Source: Bdellovibrionaceae bacterium UBA6502 (GTDB lineage: Bacteria; Bdellovibrionota; Bdellovibrionia; Bdellovibrionales; UBA840). Taken from it: a DNA stretch of 26,453 nucleotides. Position numbers and translations under genes: made by a program. This document shows, piece by piece, positions 6,985 through 13,195 of the stretch. Under the pieces are notes generated by a model. The model did no database searches. It had not been told where the DNA came from and saw only the letters and a program-made list of their open reading frames with translations. The stretch is taken from contig DJMA01000048.1 of the NCBI GenBank assembly GCA_002436415.1, positions 1 to 26,453 of the forward strand. The letters are read 5' to 3'. Numbering within the stretch: position 1 is the stretch's first letter; the number at the start of each line of letters is the position of its first letter.

Positions 6985-7425
6985 TTATTTTTGTTCAGAA
7001 GACTCAGGCATTTCTTTAACGCGATCAAAATAGTTTGATCCACCAAGACGAGCAATTTTCATACAATCATAAATGGCAGCCCATAAAACCAAAACATAGT
7101 ATTTTTCAGATAGCGAGTGCAGGCTAGAAGCATATAAGCCCATTACTTGAATTTCTTCAAAAGGAGTACTCCAATTAGCCATTCGGAGACAAAAAATTGG
7201 GATAACAAAAATGAATATATGTCCAACTAGTGTGTATATCGCAAAACTTTTTGTGTATAATTTTTTAAAGAAATGATTGGCTAAAAACACACCCAATGAA
7301 AAAAATAAGACCGAACCTACAAGACCAGCGATTTGCTTGCTGGGAAGTAGTTTGAAACTCATGATTACGATAGGAACTTGAAGAATTAAAACAAGTACAG
7401 GCCAAAAATGAATAACTTTTCTCAT
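6985..7425 (-). CDS. Small multi-spanning inner-membrane protein, unknown function
   Basis: 146 residues with four strongly hydrophobic segments (about residues 7-25, 31-51, 60-82 and 105-125), so a four-helix inner-membrane protein. The last helix is interrupted by polar residues and the C-terminal 25 residues are charged and probably cytoplasmic. AGGAG lies 8 nt before the ATG, which fixes the start. No family is recognised. Its terminator is not obvious; the gene is followed by the MITE/repeat region, and the next gene on the same strand starts over 500 bp away. Confidence 0.65.
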   Translation of the reverse strand: MRKVIHFWPVLVLILQVPIVIMSFKLLPSKQIAGLVGSVLFFSLGVFLANHFFKKLYTKSFAIYTLVGHIFIFVIPIFCLRMANWSTPFEEIQVMGLYASSLHSLSEKYYVLVLWAAIYDCMKIARLGGSNYFDRVKEMPESSEQK

Positions 7426-7550
7426 CCGCGATCTCCTAAAAGGTTTTACAGGAATATACTTTAATGGAGTTTAAATGGCTATAGCTTTGTCTATTTTTTG
7501 TCTCTATATTTTAGACGGCTTAACCGCTATTTGATGAGCCAGTTAGTAAT

Positions 7551-7593
7551 AAAAAAACGCATTCTTGCTACATAAGTCTAGCTAGAATGCGTT
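7551..7593 (-). terminator. Intrinsic terminator of the lipoprotein gene 7634-8185
   Basis: A 10-bp outer stem AACGCATTCT (7556-7565)/AGAATGCGTT (7584-7593) with an inner GCTA/TAGC pairing in the loop. On the minus strand it is followed by a T-run (7551-7557). It lies 40 bp after the stop. Confidence 0.8.
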
Positions 7594-7633
7594 GCTATTT
7601 TTTCTTATAAACTATGAGAATTAGACTCTATAC

Positions 7634-8185
7634 TCAATCCCTAGGGAAAACAAAAATTTCACTAACAAAGACATTTTCTCCTAAAACCAATTTACCATCA
7701 TTGTCAGGTGACAGAAAATACCTTCTGACAATTCCACCTTGAGCAAGACCTGTTTCAGAGATACTTTTGGTTTGTAGCATGGCGCCATTCAGGCTTAACC
7801 AATCATCTAAATCACCAAGACGAGTTGTGTAGTTTTCAATTTTAGAACATTTATCGTTATTATCTTCTTCACCAATTAAAACCCTCTCGAGACAAACTAT
7901 AGTGTCTTTAGTGGCATTTTTTATTTTAGTAACAACAAACTCATCGCTATTACCAAAAGAATAAGTTCCATTTACATCAGGCACTTTTCCTTCTTGGTAA
8001 GATATTTCGTAGACCGTTTTATTTAAAGAGCTTCCATCGCTAGAGTCTCCTGAGTCTTCATTGGCTAAGGTGTCAGACAAAGAATTTGAACTAGAGTTAT
8101 TACTATTTAGATCAAGCCCACTGGAACAGTTTTGGTACATAATAATTGTTAGGGCCAATGGAATCAGTAAAATCAATCGTTTCAA
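7634..8185 (-). CDS. Lipoprotein with unusual Tyr-Gln-Asn-Cys lipobox, unknown function
   Basis: 183 residues starting at a TTG codon; GGGAGG lies 6 nt upstream, and the Lys-Arg-hydrophobic signal sequence begins there, so TTG is preferred over the internal ATG at residue 16. The signal runs MKRLILLIPLALTIIM and ends Tyr-Gln-Asn-Cys-Ser-Ser. A Cys after such a core strongly suggests a lipoprotein even though -3 to -1 (Tyr-Gln-Asn) do not match the classical Leu-Ala-Gly pattern. A Ser/Asn/Asp-rich linker follows (about residues 22-55). The rest is a small beta-rich domain with two Cys that may pair. It is transcribed alone, with its own terminator. No domain is recognised. Confidence 0.7.
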   Translation of the reverse strand: MKRLILLIPLALTIIMYQNCSSGLDLNSNNSSSNSLSDTLANEDSGDSSDGSSLNKTVYEISYQEGKVPDVNGTYSFGNSDEFVVTKIKNATKDTIVCLERVLIGEEDNNDKCSKIENYTTRLGDLDDWLSLNGAMLQTKSISETGLAQGGIVRRYFLSPDNDGKLVLGENVFVSEIFVFPRD

Positions 8186-8445
8186 AAATAACCTCCCAAT
8201 AAGTCATTTATTGATCGGGAATTCCAAAAAGATGCTTTAGTTGGATCGGATTACTTTCTTAAGGTTTTTTTGAGAGCCTAGTAGCTTTGAGTTGAGTGTC
8301 GAGACTTTTGACAGTTGTAAATGTATATAGATAGGCTTTAAAGGCTGTATAACATAATTTAGTGTGGCTCTTGGAATATGATCTCTTAAGACAGGTTTTA
8401 ATTTAAATATTTTCCTGAATTTTAGAGTGCTAATACTGAAGAATC
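8186..8445. other. Intergenic region upstream of the TTG-start lipoprotein gene
   Basis: AT-rich sequence without a convincing gene. A 75-codon minus-strand frame at 8237-8464 has no ribosome-binding site, no recognisable features, and runs into the MITE-like element, so it is not called. The promoter for the lipoprotein should be here, but no clear boxes are seen. Confidence 0.4.
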
Positions 8446-8635
8446 TAATAACTGGCCCACTCAATTGCGGATGGACTTAAACTAAGTTCGCAAAACCTCT
8501 ATTTGTGTTTCTTGTGTATAGAAACTTGATTCGGAAAAATCTCAATAATCCAATAATCCAATAATCCAATAATCTAATAATTAAATAATTTTTAGGTGCT
8601 GTGTGTTTCTATTCGCACTTAACTAGACTTGTTAT
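8446..8635 (+). mobile_element. MITE-like element, copy with moderately expanded octamer repeat
   Basis: Shares its left half with the intact copy at 9701-9856: ACTGGCCCACTCAATTGCGGAT, then AAGTTCGCAAAA, TATTTGTGTTTCTTG and a TCGG/CCGG block. The right arm TGTTTCTATTCGCACTTAAC is a degenerate version of TGTTTCTATCCGCAATTAAG. Between them lies the octamer array. No coding potential. The element sits in the gap between two convergently arranged terminator/promoter regions. Confidence 0.72.
8543..8590. repeat. Tandem octamer repeat (CAATAATC), about 6 copies inside the MITE-like element
   Basis: Four perfect CAATAATC units (8543-8574) followed by TAATAATT and AAATAATT. The unit matches TAGTAATC, the minus-strand rotation of the array at 6669-6751, at 6 of 8 positions. 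The intact element has only CAATAAAC TAATAATT (9796-9811) at the same place. Confidence 0.88.
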
Positions 8636-8685
8636 GAAAACGCAAAGGCTAGGCTTGCAATAAACTTCGCTTAAAAAAATTATAA

Positions 8686-8717
8686 AAAAAGCTGCCAGGA
8701 TTAATTGGCAGCTTTTT
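8686..8717. terminator. Intrinsic terminator of the gene 8733-9521 (bidirectional)
   Basis: A perfect 12-bp stem AAAAAGCTGCCA/TGGCAGCTTTTT with an 8-nt loop. The minus-strand T-run follows directly, 16 bp after the stop of the minus-strand gene. Confidence 0.9.
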
Positions 8718-8732
8718 ATTGAAACTAAAATT

Positions 8733-9521
8733 TTAAATTGTTTTACCTGATGATTTACAAGAGGTGTAAGAAACATTTTCTTTAGGCTGAAACTTGTATT
8801 CAAAAACTTCAGACCTTTTCACGTAAAAAGCTTTGGAATTGGTCTTTTCTCCAAAATGCTTTTCAATCGCTTCAATTCGAACGTTTTGTCGGATGTTAAA
8901 AATCTTTTCATTTGAGGCTTTTGAATGTTTCACCGTCTTATAGATAGCATACCAAGTCAGGGCAATCGTTCCTGCTACAGCACCGAGGTAGGTCATATCA
9001 CCACGTGGAAAAAAAAGATTGGCTACAAAGTCAGCTAGCCCCATCAATGGTAGAAATAGAGCGGAAGGAATAAAAATTGCTCTTTGGTCCCAAGTTTTAT
9101 CAAAGTCCTCTTGATGGTAATTACTGACCATTTCAGCAATTTCACCACTGTCGTTAATTCTTTGTTTGAGCATAAGTTTGCCATTTGGGTAGTAATAAAG
9201 ATCTTGTCCTTTTAAGGCTAATACATAGTAGCTAGAGCTTTTCGAAACTAAGCTGTCTTTCGACATAGGCTGGTCACCTTGAATCAGCAGGACTTTGTCA
9301 AAGCCATAGCTTGAATTAGAATTCAAGGTATTCAAATAGCTTGGGGCTCCATTATAATCTCCAGCAAAAGTTTTTGTTGGATAAAATATTTCAGGTGGCG
9401 TGAATTTAACAGACTTCTCAGGCTTTTCAGAGTTTGATAAATTAGCGCCTTCGGCCTTGGCAATATTTGCATGAGCGAATAGAAGGCAAATTAGAAGTAA
9501 TTTAAAATTCATTGTTTTCAT
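8733..9521 (-). CDS. Exported protein with internal hydrophobic segments, unknown function
   Basis: 262 residues. A signal peptide (residues 1-23, ending Ala-Lys-Ala) is followed by a polar region of about 120 residues with a Tyr-Tyr-Tyr-Pro-Asn-Gly-Lys-Leu block, reminiscent of sequences that report on surface or lipid contact, although I cannot assign a family. Two hydrophobic stretches (about 148-170, FIPSALFLPLMGLADFVANLFF, and 177-197, YLGAVAGTIALTWYAIYKTV) suggest a membrane hairpin, then a basic C-terminal domain with one Cys near the end. AAGGAG lies 5 nt before the ATG. The gene has its own terminator and no same-strand partner close by. Confidence 0.66.
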   Translation of the reverse strand: MKTMNFKLLLICLLFAHANIAKAEGANLSNSEKPEKSVKFTPPEIFYPTKTFAGDYNGAPSYLNTLNSNSSYGFDKVLLIQGDQPMSKDSLVSKSSSYYVLALKGQDLYYYPNGKLMLKQRINDSGEIAEMVSNYHQEDFDKTWDQRAIFIPSALFLPLMGLADFVANLFFPRGDMTYLGAVAGTIALTWYAIYKTVKHSKASNEKIFNIRQNVRIEAIEKHFGEKTNSKAFYVKRSEVFEYKFQPKENVSYTSCKSSGKTI

Positions 9522-9700
9522 TTTAGCTCCTTGGGGGGGATAAGCTTTGTTAACTTTAAATTATGGGTATTCAATGTAATTAGATGCTTCTACCACAAGA
9601 TTTTCATGCATTTTTATAAATCTGCTTAATACTATAGATATTATATGTGAACTTTTTGGTGAAGGCTGGCTAGAGTTTAGCCGATCTTAGCTAAAAACTT
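9522..9700. other. Promoter-side intergenic region
   Basis: No gene is seen. This must contain the promoter for the minus-strand exported-protein gene, but no convincing -35/-10 pair was found. A short stem, GGCTA GAGTT TAGCC, lies at 9669-9683. Confidence 0.4.
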
Positions 9701-9856
9701 TAAACTGGCTCACTTAATTGCGGATGAGTCTAAGCCAAGTTCGCAAAATCTTTATTTGTATTCCTTGCAAGTTGGAAGCTAATCCGGACAAATTTCAATA
9801 AACTAATAATTTCTCTGTATTGTATGTTTCTATCCGCAATTAAGTGGGTCAGTTTA
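9701..9856. mobile_element. Intact MITE-like element, 156 bp, 25-bp terminal inverted repeats
   Basis: The left end (9701-9725, TAAACTGGCTCACTTAATTG then CGGAT) and the right end (9832-9856) are inverted repeats matching at 23 of 25 positions. The outermost TA on each side could be a TA target duplication, as made by IS630/mariner transposases, but this is not proven. The interior has no reading frame and is shared with the copy at 8446-8635. It contains two units of the octamer repeat (9796-9811). No transposase for it is in the window. Confidence 0.82.
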
Positions 9857-10005
9857 TACTTGATTAAGACAAAAGATAAAATCGATATTTTTTAGAAGTA
9901 ATACCAAAGAGGCTGGGTTTTACTTTGTAAGCAATGTGTTGTGATATGCAGCTAGCTCGGTTTATAAAATGAACTAGCAATTTGTAGATAGCTGAATGCC
10001 AGCAC
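9857..10005. other. Intergenic region right of the intact element
   Basis: No gene or clear signal is seen before the rpsR terminator. Confidence 0.4.
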
Positions 10006-10031
10006 AAAAAAAGCCATCATTTCTGATGGCT
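10006..10031 (-). terminator. Intrinsic terminator of rpsR
   Basis: An 8-bp stem AGCCATCA/TGATGGCT with loop TTTC. On the minus strand it is followed by seven T (10006-10012), 31 bp after the rpsR stop. Confidence 0.88.
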
Positions 10032-10062
10032 AATTTCAAACTTTCAATGAAGCGATTAGAGC

Positions 10063-10338
10063 TTAATCTAACTCGAAAGGCTTTGGAGAAAGAATTTGTG
10101 GACGATAGTAATCGTCATAAGCTTGAGCTCCAACAGGGAGTAAAGCTAGGTTACGAGCTTTCTTGATCGCACGAGTAAGATTTCTTTGGTGTCTCATGCT
10201 AAGTTTGCTGATGCGAGATGGAACGATTTTTCCAGCTTCACCGATATAACGGTATAGAGTAGCAGCATCTTTAAAATCAAACTGGTGATCAGCTTTTAAT
10301 TCAGTACGGTATTTTAATCTTACGTTATTCTTTTTCAT
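10063..10338 (-). CDS. rpsR: 30S ribosomal protein bS18
   Basis: 91 residues. Contains the bS18 core: Phe-Asp-Phe-Lys-Asp, Leu-Tyr-Arg-Tyr-Ile-x-Glu-x-Gly-Lys-Ile-Val-Pro-Ser-Arg, and Lys-x-x-x-Arg-His-Gln-Arg-x-Leu-x-x-Ala-Ile-Lys-Lys-Ala-Arg, followed by Leu-Ala-Leu-Leu-Pro. It binds the 30S platform next to bS6. It has no zinc-binding Cys and so is of the cysteine-free type. The ATG at 10338 has AAGGA 7 nt upstream; a TTG six codons earlier lacks one. In most bacteria rpsR sits between rpsF and rplI; here it is alone, with its own terminator, divergent from rpmB-rplX. Confidence 0.95.
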   Translation of the reverse strand: MKKNNVRLKYRTELKADHQFDFKDAATLYRYIGEAGKIVPSRISKLSMRHQRNLTRAIKKARNLALLPVGAQAYDDYYRPQILSPKPFELD

Positions 10339-10660
10339 TCCTACGTCCTTATCCAATTTCTTACGGATTCGATCTACTTTTCTTTCGAAAGACTTGTAAT
10401 AGCAGAGAAGTGGGGGGGAAGAGTAGTGTTTTTTTAGTAAATTGGGATTTTTTTGAAGCTTTTATATATTTACAGGGCTTTTTTAGTGCTAATTGGATTA
10501 GCTTTTTGTACTAAGTTATTGTTTTTATTCAATTAATGCATTACGTGCTAGAAAAAAATAAAAAACTAGGAAGCAAAAATCGAAAAGCACTTGCCTAAGG
10601 CCTATTCATCCACTATAAGATTCACTTTGCTGACACGGAAAAACATTTTTGGAGGTAGTC
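10339..10660. other. Divergent regulatory region between rpsR and rpmB
   Basis: No gene. Holds the rpmB promoter (listed), a perfect 12-bp palindrome TCTTTCGAAAGA at 10381-10392 located 43 bp before the rpsR start, and a G7 run near 10410. No recognisable Zur box or S6:S18-type leader structure was found by eye. Confidence 0.5.
10591..10619 (+). promoter_or_regulatory. Candidate sigma-70 promoter of rpmB-rplX
   Basis: TTGCCT (10591-10596), a 17-bp spacer, and TATAAG (10614-10619). Transcription would begin near 10626, giving a leader of about 35 nt that ends in GGAGG before the rpmB start. Confidence 0.55.
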
Positions 10661-10957
10661 ATGGCTCGTTGTGAGCTTACGGGTAAAGGCCCTGTAGTTA
10701 AAAATTTGGTTTCACACTCGAACATTAAAACTAAGTCGACTGCGAATGCGAATATTCAAACAAAAAAAGTACATAGCCAAGCGCTAAATGAGTATTTCAC
10801 ATTTCAAATGGCTGCTAGCACAATTCGCACGATGGAAAATAAAGCTGGTTTTGACAGCTTCATCTTAAAACAAGATGACCTTAAGCTTTCTAAGCGCGCG
10901 TTAAAAGTTAGAAACAAAATCCGCCGCAAACTTGCTGGTAAACCAAAAGCAAACTAA
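10661..10957 (+). CDS. rpmB: 50S ribosomal protein bL28
   Basis: 98 residues. Begins Met-Ala-Arg-Cys-Glu-Leu-Thr-Gly-Lys-Gly-Pro with a downstream Val-Ser-His-Ser, the bL28 N-terminal signature, then a region aligning with the Phe-x-Leu-x-x-Ser-x-x-Ala-x-Arg-Thr-x-x-Lys-x-Gly-x-Asp strand pattern. It is longer than the E. coli protein (78) through an internal loop and a basic C-terminal tail. A single Cys (4) and no CxxC pairs make it the zinc-free type. GGAGG (10651-10655) precedes the ATG by 5 nt, so the in-frame ATG at 10649 is not used. It forms an operon with rplX, 13 bp downstream. It sits near the E site of the 50S subunit. Confidence 0.9.
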   Translation: MARCELTGKGPVVKNLVSHSNIKTKSTANANIQTKKVHSQALNEYFTFQMAASTIRTMENKAGFDSFILKQDDLKLSKRALKVRNKIRRKLAGKPKAN

Positions 10958-10970
10958 TTAGGAGTCTGTT

Positions 10971-11261
10971 GTGAAAATGCTTAAGACTAAAGCTAAGAAA
11001 TTAAAAGTAAATCAAGGTGCAACAGTAGAAGTAATCTCTGGTGCTGATAAAGGTAAAAAAGGCGCTGTTCTTTTGCTTGATGATAAAAAGTTAAAAGTAA
11101 AAGTTCAGGGTGTTAATATGCAGACTCATTATGACAAGCAAGAAGGTCTTGTTCGTAAAGAGGGTTTTATTGATTATTCAAACGTAAAACTATCTTCTGC
11201 TCCTGTTGCTAAGAAAAAAGCAACTAAGAAGAAGAAAAAAGCTGCAACTAAAAAGGCCTAA
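10971..11261 (+). CDS. rplX: 50S ribosomal protein uL24
   Basis: 96 residues. A KOW motif is visible at about residues 13-40 (Gly-Ala-Thr-Val-Glu-Val-Ile-Ser-Gly-Ala-Asp-Lys-Gly-Lys-Lys-Gly), followed by Val-x-Val-x-Gly-Val-Asn-Met and Gly-Phe-Ile-Asp-Tyr-Ser-Asn-Val, the uL24 pattern. A Lys/Ala tail of about 20 residues replaces the usual C-terminus. uL24 starts assembly of the 50S subunit by binding 23S rRNA domain I. The start is probably GTG at 10971, with AGGAG 6 nt upstream; an ATG two codons later is spaced less well. The normal place of rplX is the spc/S10 cluster, so this is either a relocated gene or a second copy. Confidence 0.85.
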   Translation: MKMLKTKAKKLKVNQGATVEVISGADKGKKGAVLLLDDKKLKVKVQGVNMQTHYDKQEGLVRKEGFIDYSNVKLSSAPVAKKKATKKKKKAATKKA

Positions 11262-11288
11262 TTTTTAAGGTCCCGCTCAGTAAAAGAG

Positions 11289-11316
11289 TCAGCCTCAAAG
11301 AGGCTGATTTTTTTTT
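11289..11316 (+). terminator. Intrinsic terminator of rpmB-rplX
   Basis: A perfect 8-bp stem TCAGCCTC/GAGGCTGA with loop AAA followed by nine T, 27 bp after the rplX stop. Confidence 0.92.
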
Positions 11317-11485
11317 GCCCAAATTATCCTTAAATTCACCCAATGAGTTTTTATTTTAGATTCTAAGAAACCAATTATCTCTGTTTCCACTAGCTTCTTT
11401 AAAGGAAATTGATGATTTGAGAGCTTTTCTTTGTAGAAAAGGGTTCTCAAAACTTTTATTGGCGAACAAAAATTTAAATAAAAAC

Positions 11486-12097
11486 TTAATTAGCAAAACT
11501 CATCCCCATAACGTTAATGGTTTTTAAACTATTTCCTTCTTGTGCTTCGGCATCGCTGATTATACAAGCTCCGAATTGATCTAAACTATCAAAAAGCTCT
11601 AATAAACCGGAAATCCTTTCGTCTTCTGATTCAAGACAATAGAATTCTGAGCCAGTATTTAAGCTTACTTTACAATCACCTCGTGATCCATGAACAGAAC
11701 CACAATAGAGAAATGGGTATTGAGCTGACAAATTAGCTCCTGACTCAATAGGAAAACGTTCATCCATTACCGCAAAAGAATTAATACCAGTCCAGTCGGC
11801 TGCCATTGGATCTTCAATACTATTACTCGAAAAGCAAGCTTCATCATTTTCACTATTATTTACGATACTAACAAAAGCATTTAACAGCTCATTAGAGCCA
11901 CTTAAAATGTGAATTCGAGAATCTTTCACCACGGAAAACTGTCGGTTGCCAGTGCCCCAACCAATTTTACCACAAAGACTTTTACCTTCTACCAAAGCTG
12001 AACTTGCACTTAAACTATCCACACGCTCCTGGCCAGAGCATGCAAGCAGGCTTTGTATCATAATAAGACATGAAAATTTCAATGCTAATTGCTTCAT
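11486..12097 (-). CDS. Lipoprotein of unknown function
   Basis: 203 residues. The signal sequence ends Ser-Leu-Leu-Ala-Cys-Ser with Cys20 as the lipid site. The mature domain has six further Cys residues (in Leu-Cys-Gly-Lys, Glu-Ala-Cys-Phe, Tyr-Cys-Gly-Ser, Asp-Cys-Lys-Val, Phe-Tyr-Cys-Leu and Ala-Cys-Ile-Ile) that could form three disulphides, which fits a periplasmic or surface location. No known domain is recognised. Only AGG close to the ATG is available as a ribosome-binding site. It is transcribed divergently from the SDR gene, sharing a 247-bp gap with it. Confidence 0.7.
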   Translation of the reverse strand: MKQLALKFSCLIMIQSLLACSGQERVDSLSASSALVEGKSLCGKIGWGTGNRQFSVVKDSRIHILSGSNELLNAFVSIVNNSENDEACFSSNSIEDPMAADWTGINSFAVMDERFPIESGANLSAQYPFLYCGSVHGSRGDCKVSLNTGSEFYCLESEDERISGLLELFDSLDQFGACIISDAEAQEGNSLKTINVMGMSFAN

Positions 12098-12344
12098 AGC
12101 CTATTAAACAGCAAAGCTTGTGCCGATTCATTTGCAATACAAAGTATTTAGGAAGTATTTGCTGTTGAAAGCATTTACAGGCGTTTAAACTCTTTCTATT
12201 TTTTCGCTTGAGAGCAAATTGGAAAACATAGAAATCTATATTCTTCTTATTTCTCTCTAATACTTGGCAAATAAAGTATTTGGAGATATCACTGTTCATC
12301 GAACAAGAGTCAACGACTCAAAAAATCCTTTCCAAGGAGGACTT

Positions 12345-13088
12345 ATGTCAAAAACAGCAATTGTAACAGGTGCAAGTAGCGGAATCGGAAAAGCCATTGC
12401 GGAATCTCTTTTAGAACAATCTTGCGAAGTGTTTAATTTTGATTTAAGACCACCAGAGGAATCATCACAGATTCATTTTGTAGAATGTAATGTATGTGAG
12501 GAAGATCAGGTTTCTAAGGCAGTAAATACAGTGAAAGAAAAGACCGGTCGAGTGGATGTATTGGTGAATAATTGCGGTTTGCAGTTTATGGCGCCCATTG
12601 ATGAGTTTCCAAAGGAAAAATGGGATCTGTTAATTAATGTTTTGCTGACGGGAACCTTTTTATGTTCTCGTGAAGCTTACAAAGTCATGAAAGAAAATGG
12701 CTATGGGCGAATTATTAATATTAGTTCTGTACATGGAAAATTAGCTAGCCCATTTAAGGCCGCATACGTTGCAGCGAAACATGGTGTACTTGGATTAGCA
12801 AAAGTAATCGCCGTTGAAGGTGCTGAGCACGGCATCACTGTGAATACCATTTGCCCAGGCTTTGTAGACACTCCTTTAATGCGCAAACAGGTTGCTAGCC
12901 AAATGGAACTTAATAATTTGTCAGAGGAAGAGGTTTTATCACAAATTTTTCTGAAAGCTCAAAACGTTAAAAAGTTAACGAGTACCAATCAAGTGGCATC
13001 AATGCTGAAATACCTTATCTCAGATGATGCACAGACCATTACTGGTGAAGCATTTAATATTTCTGGTGGATGGGGAATGGGGCTCTAA
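12345..13088 (+). CDS. SDR-family oxidoreductase, 3-hydroxybutyrate dehydrogenase-like
   Basis: 247 residues, usual for classical SDRs. The nucleotide-binding motif TGASSGIG is at 8-15 and Asn-Asn-Cys-Gly (75-78) stands in for Asn-Asn-Ala-Gly. Catalytic Ser128, Tyr141 and Lys145 lie in SSVHG and YVAAKHG, and Pro-Gly-Phe-Val-Asp-Thr-Pro follows. The blocks LQFMAPIDEFPKEKW and RIINISSVHGKLAS closely follow D-3-hydroxybutyrate dehydrogenases, which convert 3-hydroxybutyrate to acetoacetate with NAD. AAGGAGG lies 5 nt before the ATG; the longer frame upstream has no such site. The position that normally holds the fourth catalytic residue, Asn, is Leu100. A GntP-type permease nearby (14118-15485) supports a role in 3-hydroxybutyrate use. 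Family is certain, substrate probable. Confidence 0.82.
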   Translation: MSKTAIVTGASSGIGKAIAESLLEQSCEVFNFDLRPPEESSQIHFVECNVCEEDQVSKAVNTVKEKTGRVDVLVNNCGLQFMAPIDEFPKEKWDLLINVLLTGTFLCSREAYKVMKENGYGRIINISSVHGKLASPFKAAYVAAKHGVLGLAKVIAVEGAEHGITVNTICPGFVDTPLMRKQVASQMELNNLSEEEVLSQIFLKAQNVKKLTSTNQVASMLKYLISDDAQTITGEAFNISGGWGMGL

Positions 13089-13127
13089 GCTTTTTCTTTA
13101 ATTTCAACTTGGCTTCTATTGAAAAAC

Positions 13128-13155
13128 CAGGCGTTGAATATGCCTGATTTTTTTG
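13128..13155 (+). terminator. Probable intrinsic terminator of the SDR gene
   Basis: A short stem CAGGC/GCCTG (13128-13132 with 13142-13146) followed by a T-rich run. The stem is only 5-6 bp, so it is weaker than the others in the window. Confidence 0.55.
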
Positions 13156-13195
13156 TTGTACTAATTCTAGTTTAAACTCTTGCCGGGGAAAAGTT

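Noticed and set aside
7524..7545. Full additional MITE-like element
   Set aside because: Only one end-like sequence (18 of 22 matches on the minus strand) is seen; a partner near 7471 is too poor to support an element.
8237..8464. 75-codon minus-strand frame
   Set aside because: No ribosome-binding site, no recognisable features, and it begins inside the MITE-like element.
8609..8803. 64-codon minus-strand frame
   Set aside because: It crosses the strong terminator at 8686-8717 and overlaps the end of a better gene.
12015..12299. 94-codon minus-strand frame upstream of the lipoprotein gene
   Set aside because: It overlaps the signal-peptide region of a better gene in another frame and the SDR promoter.
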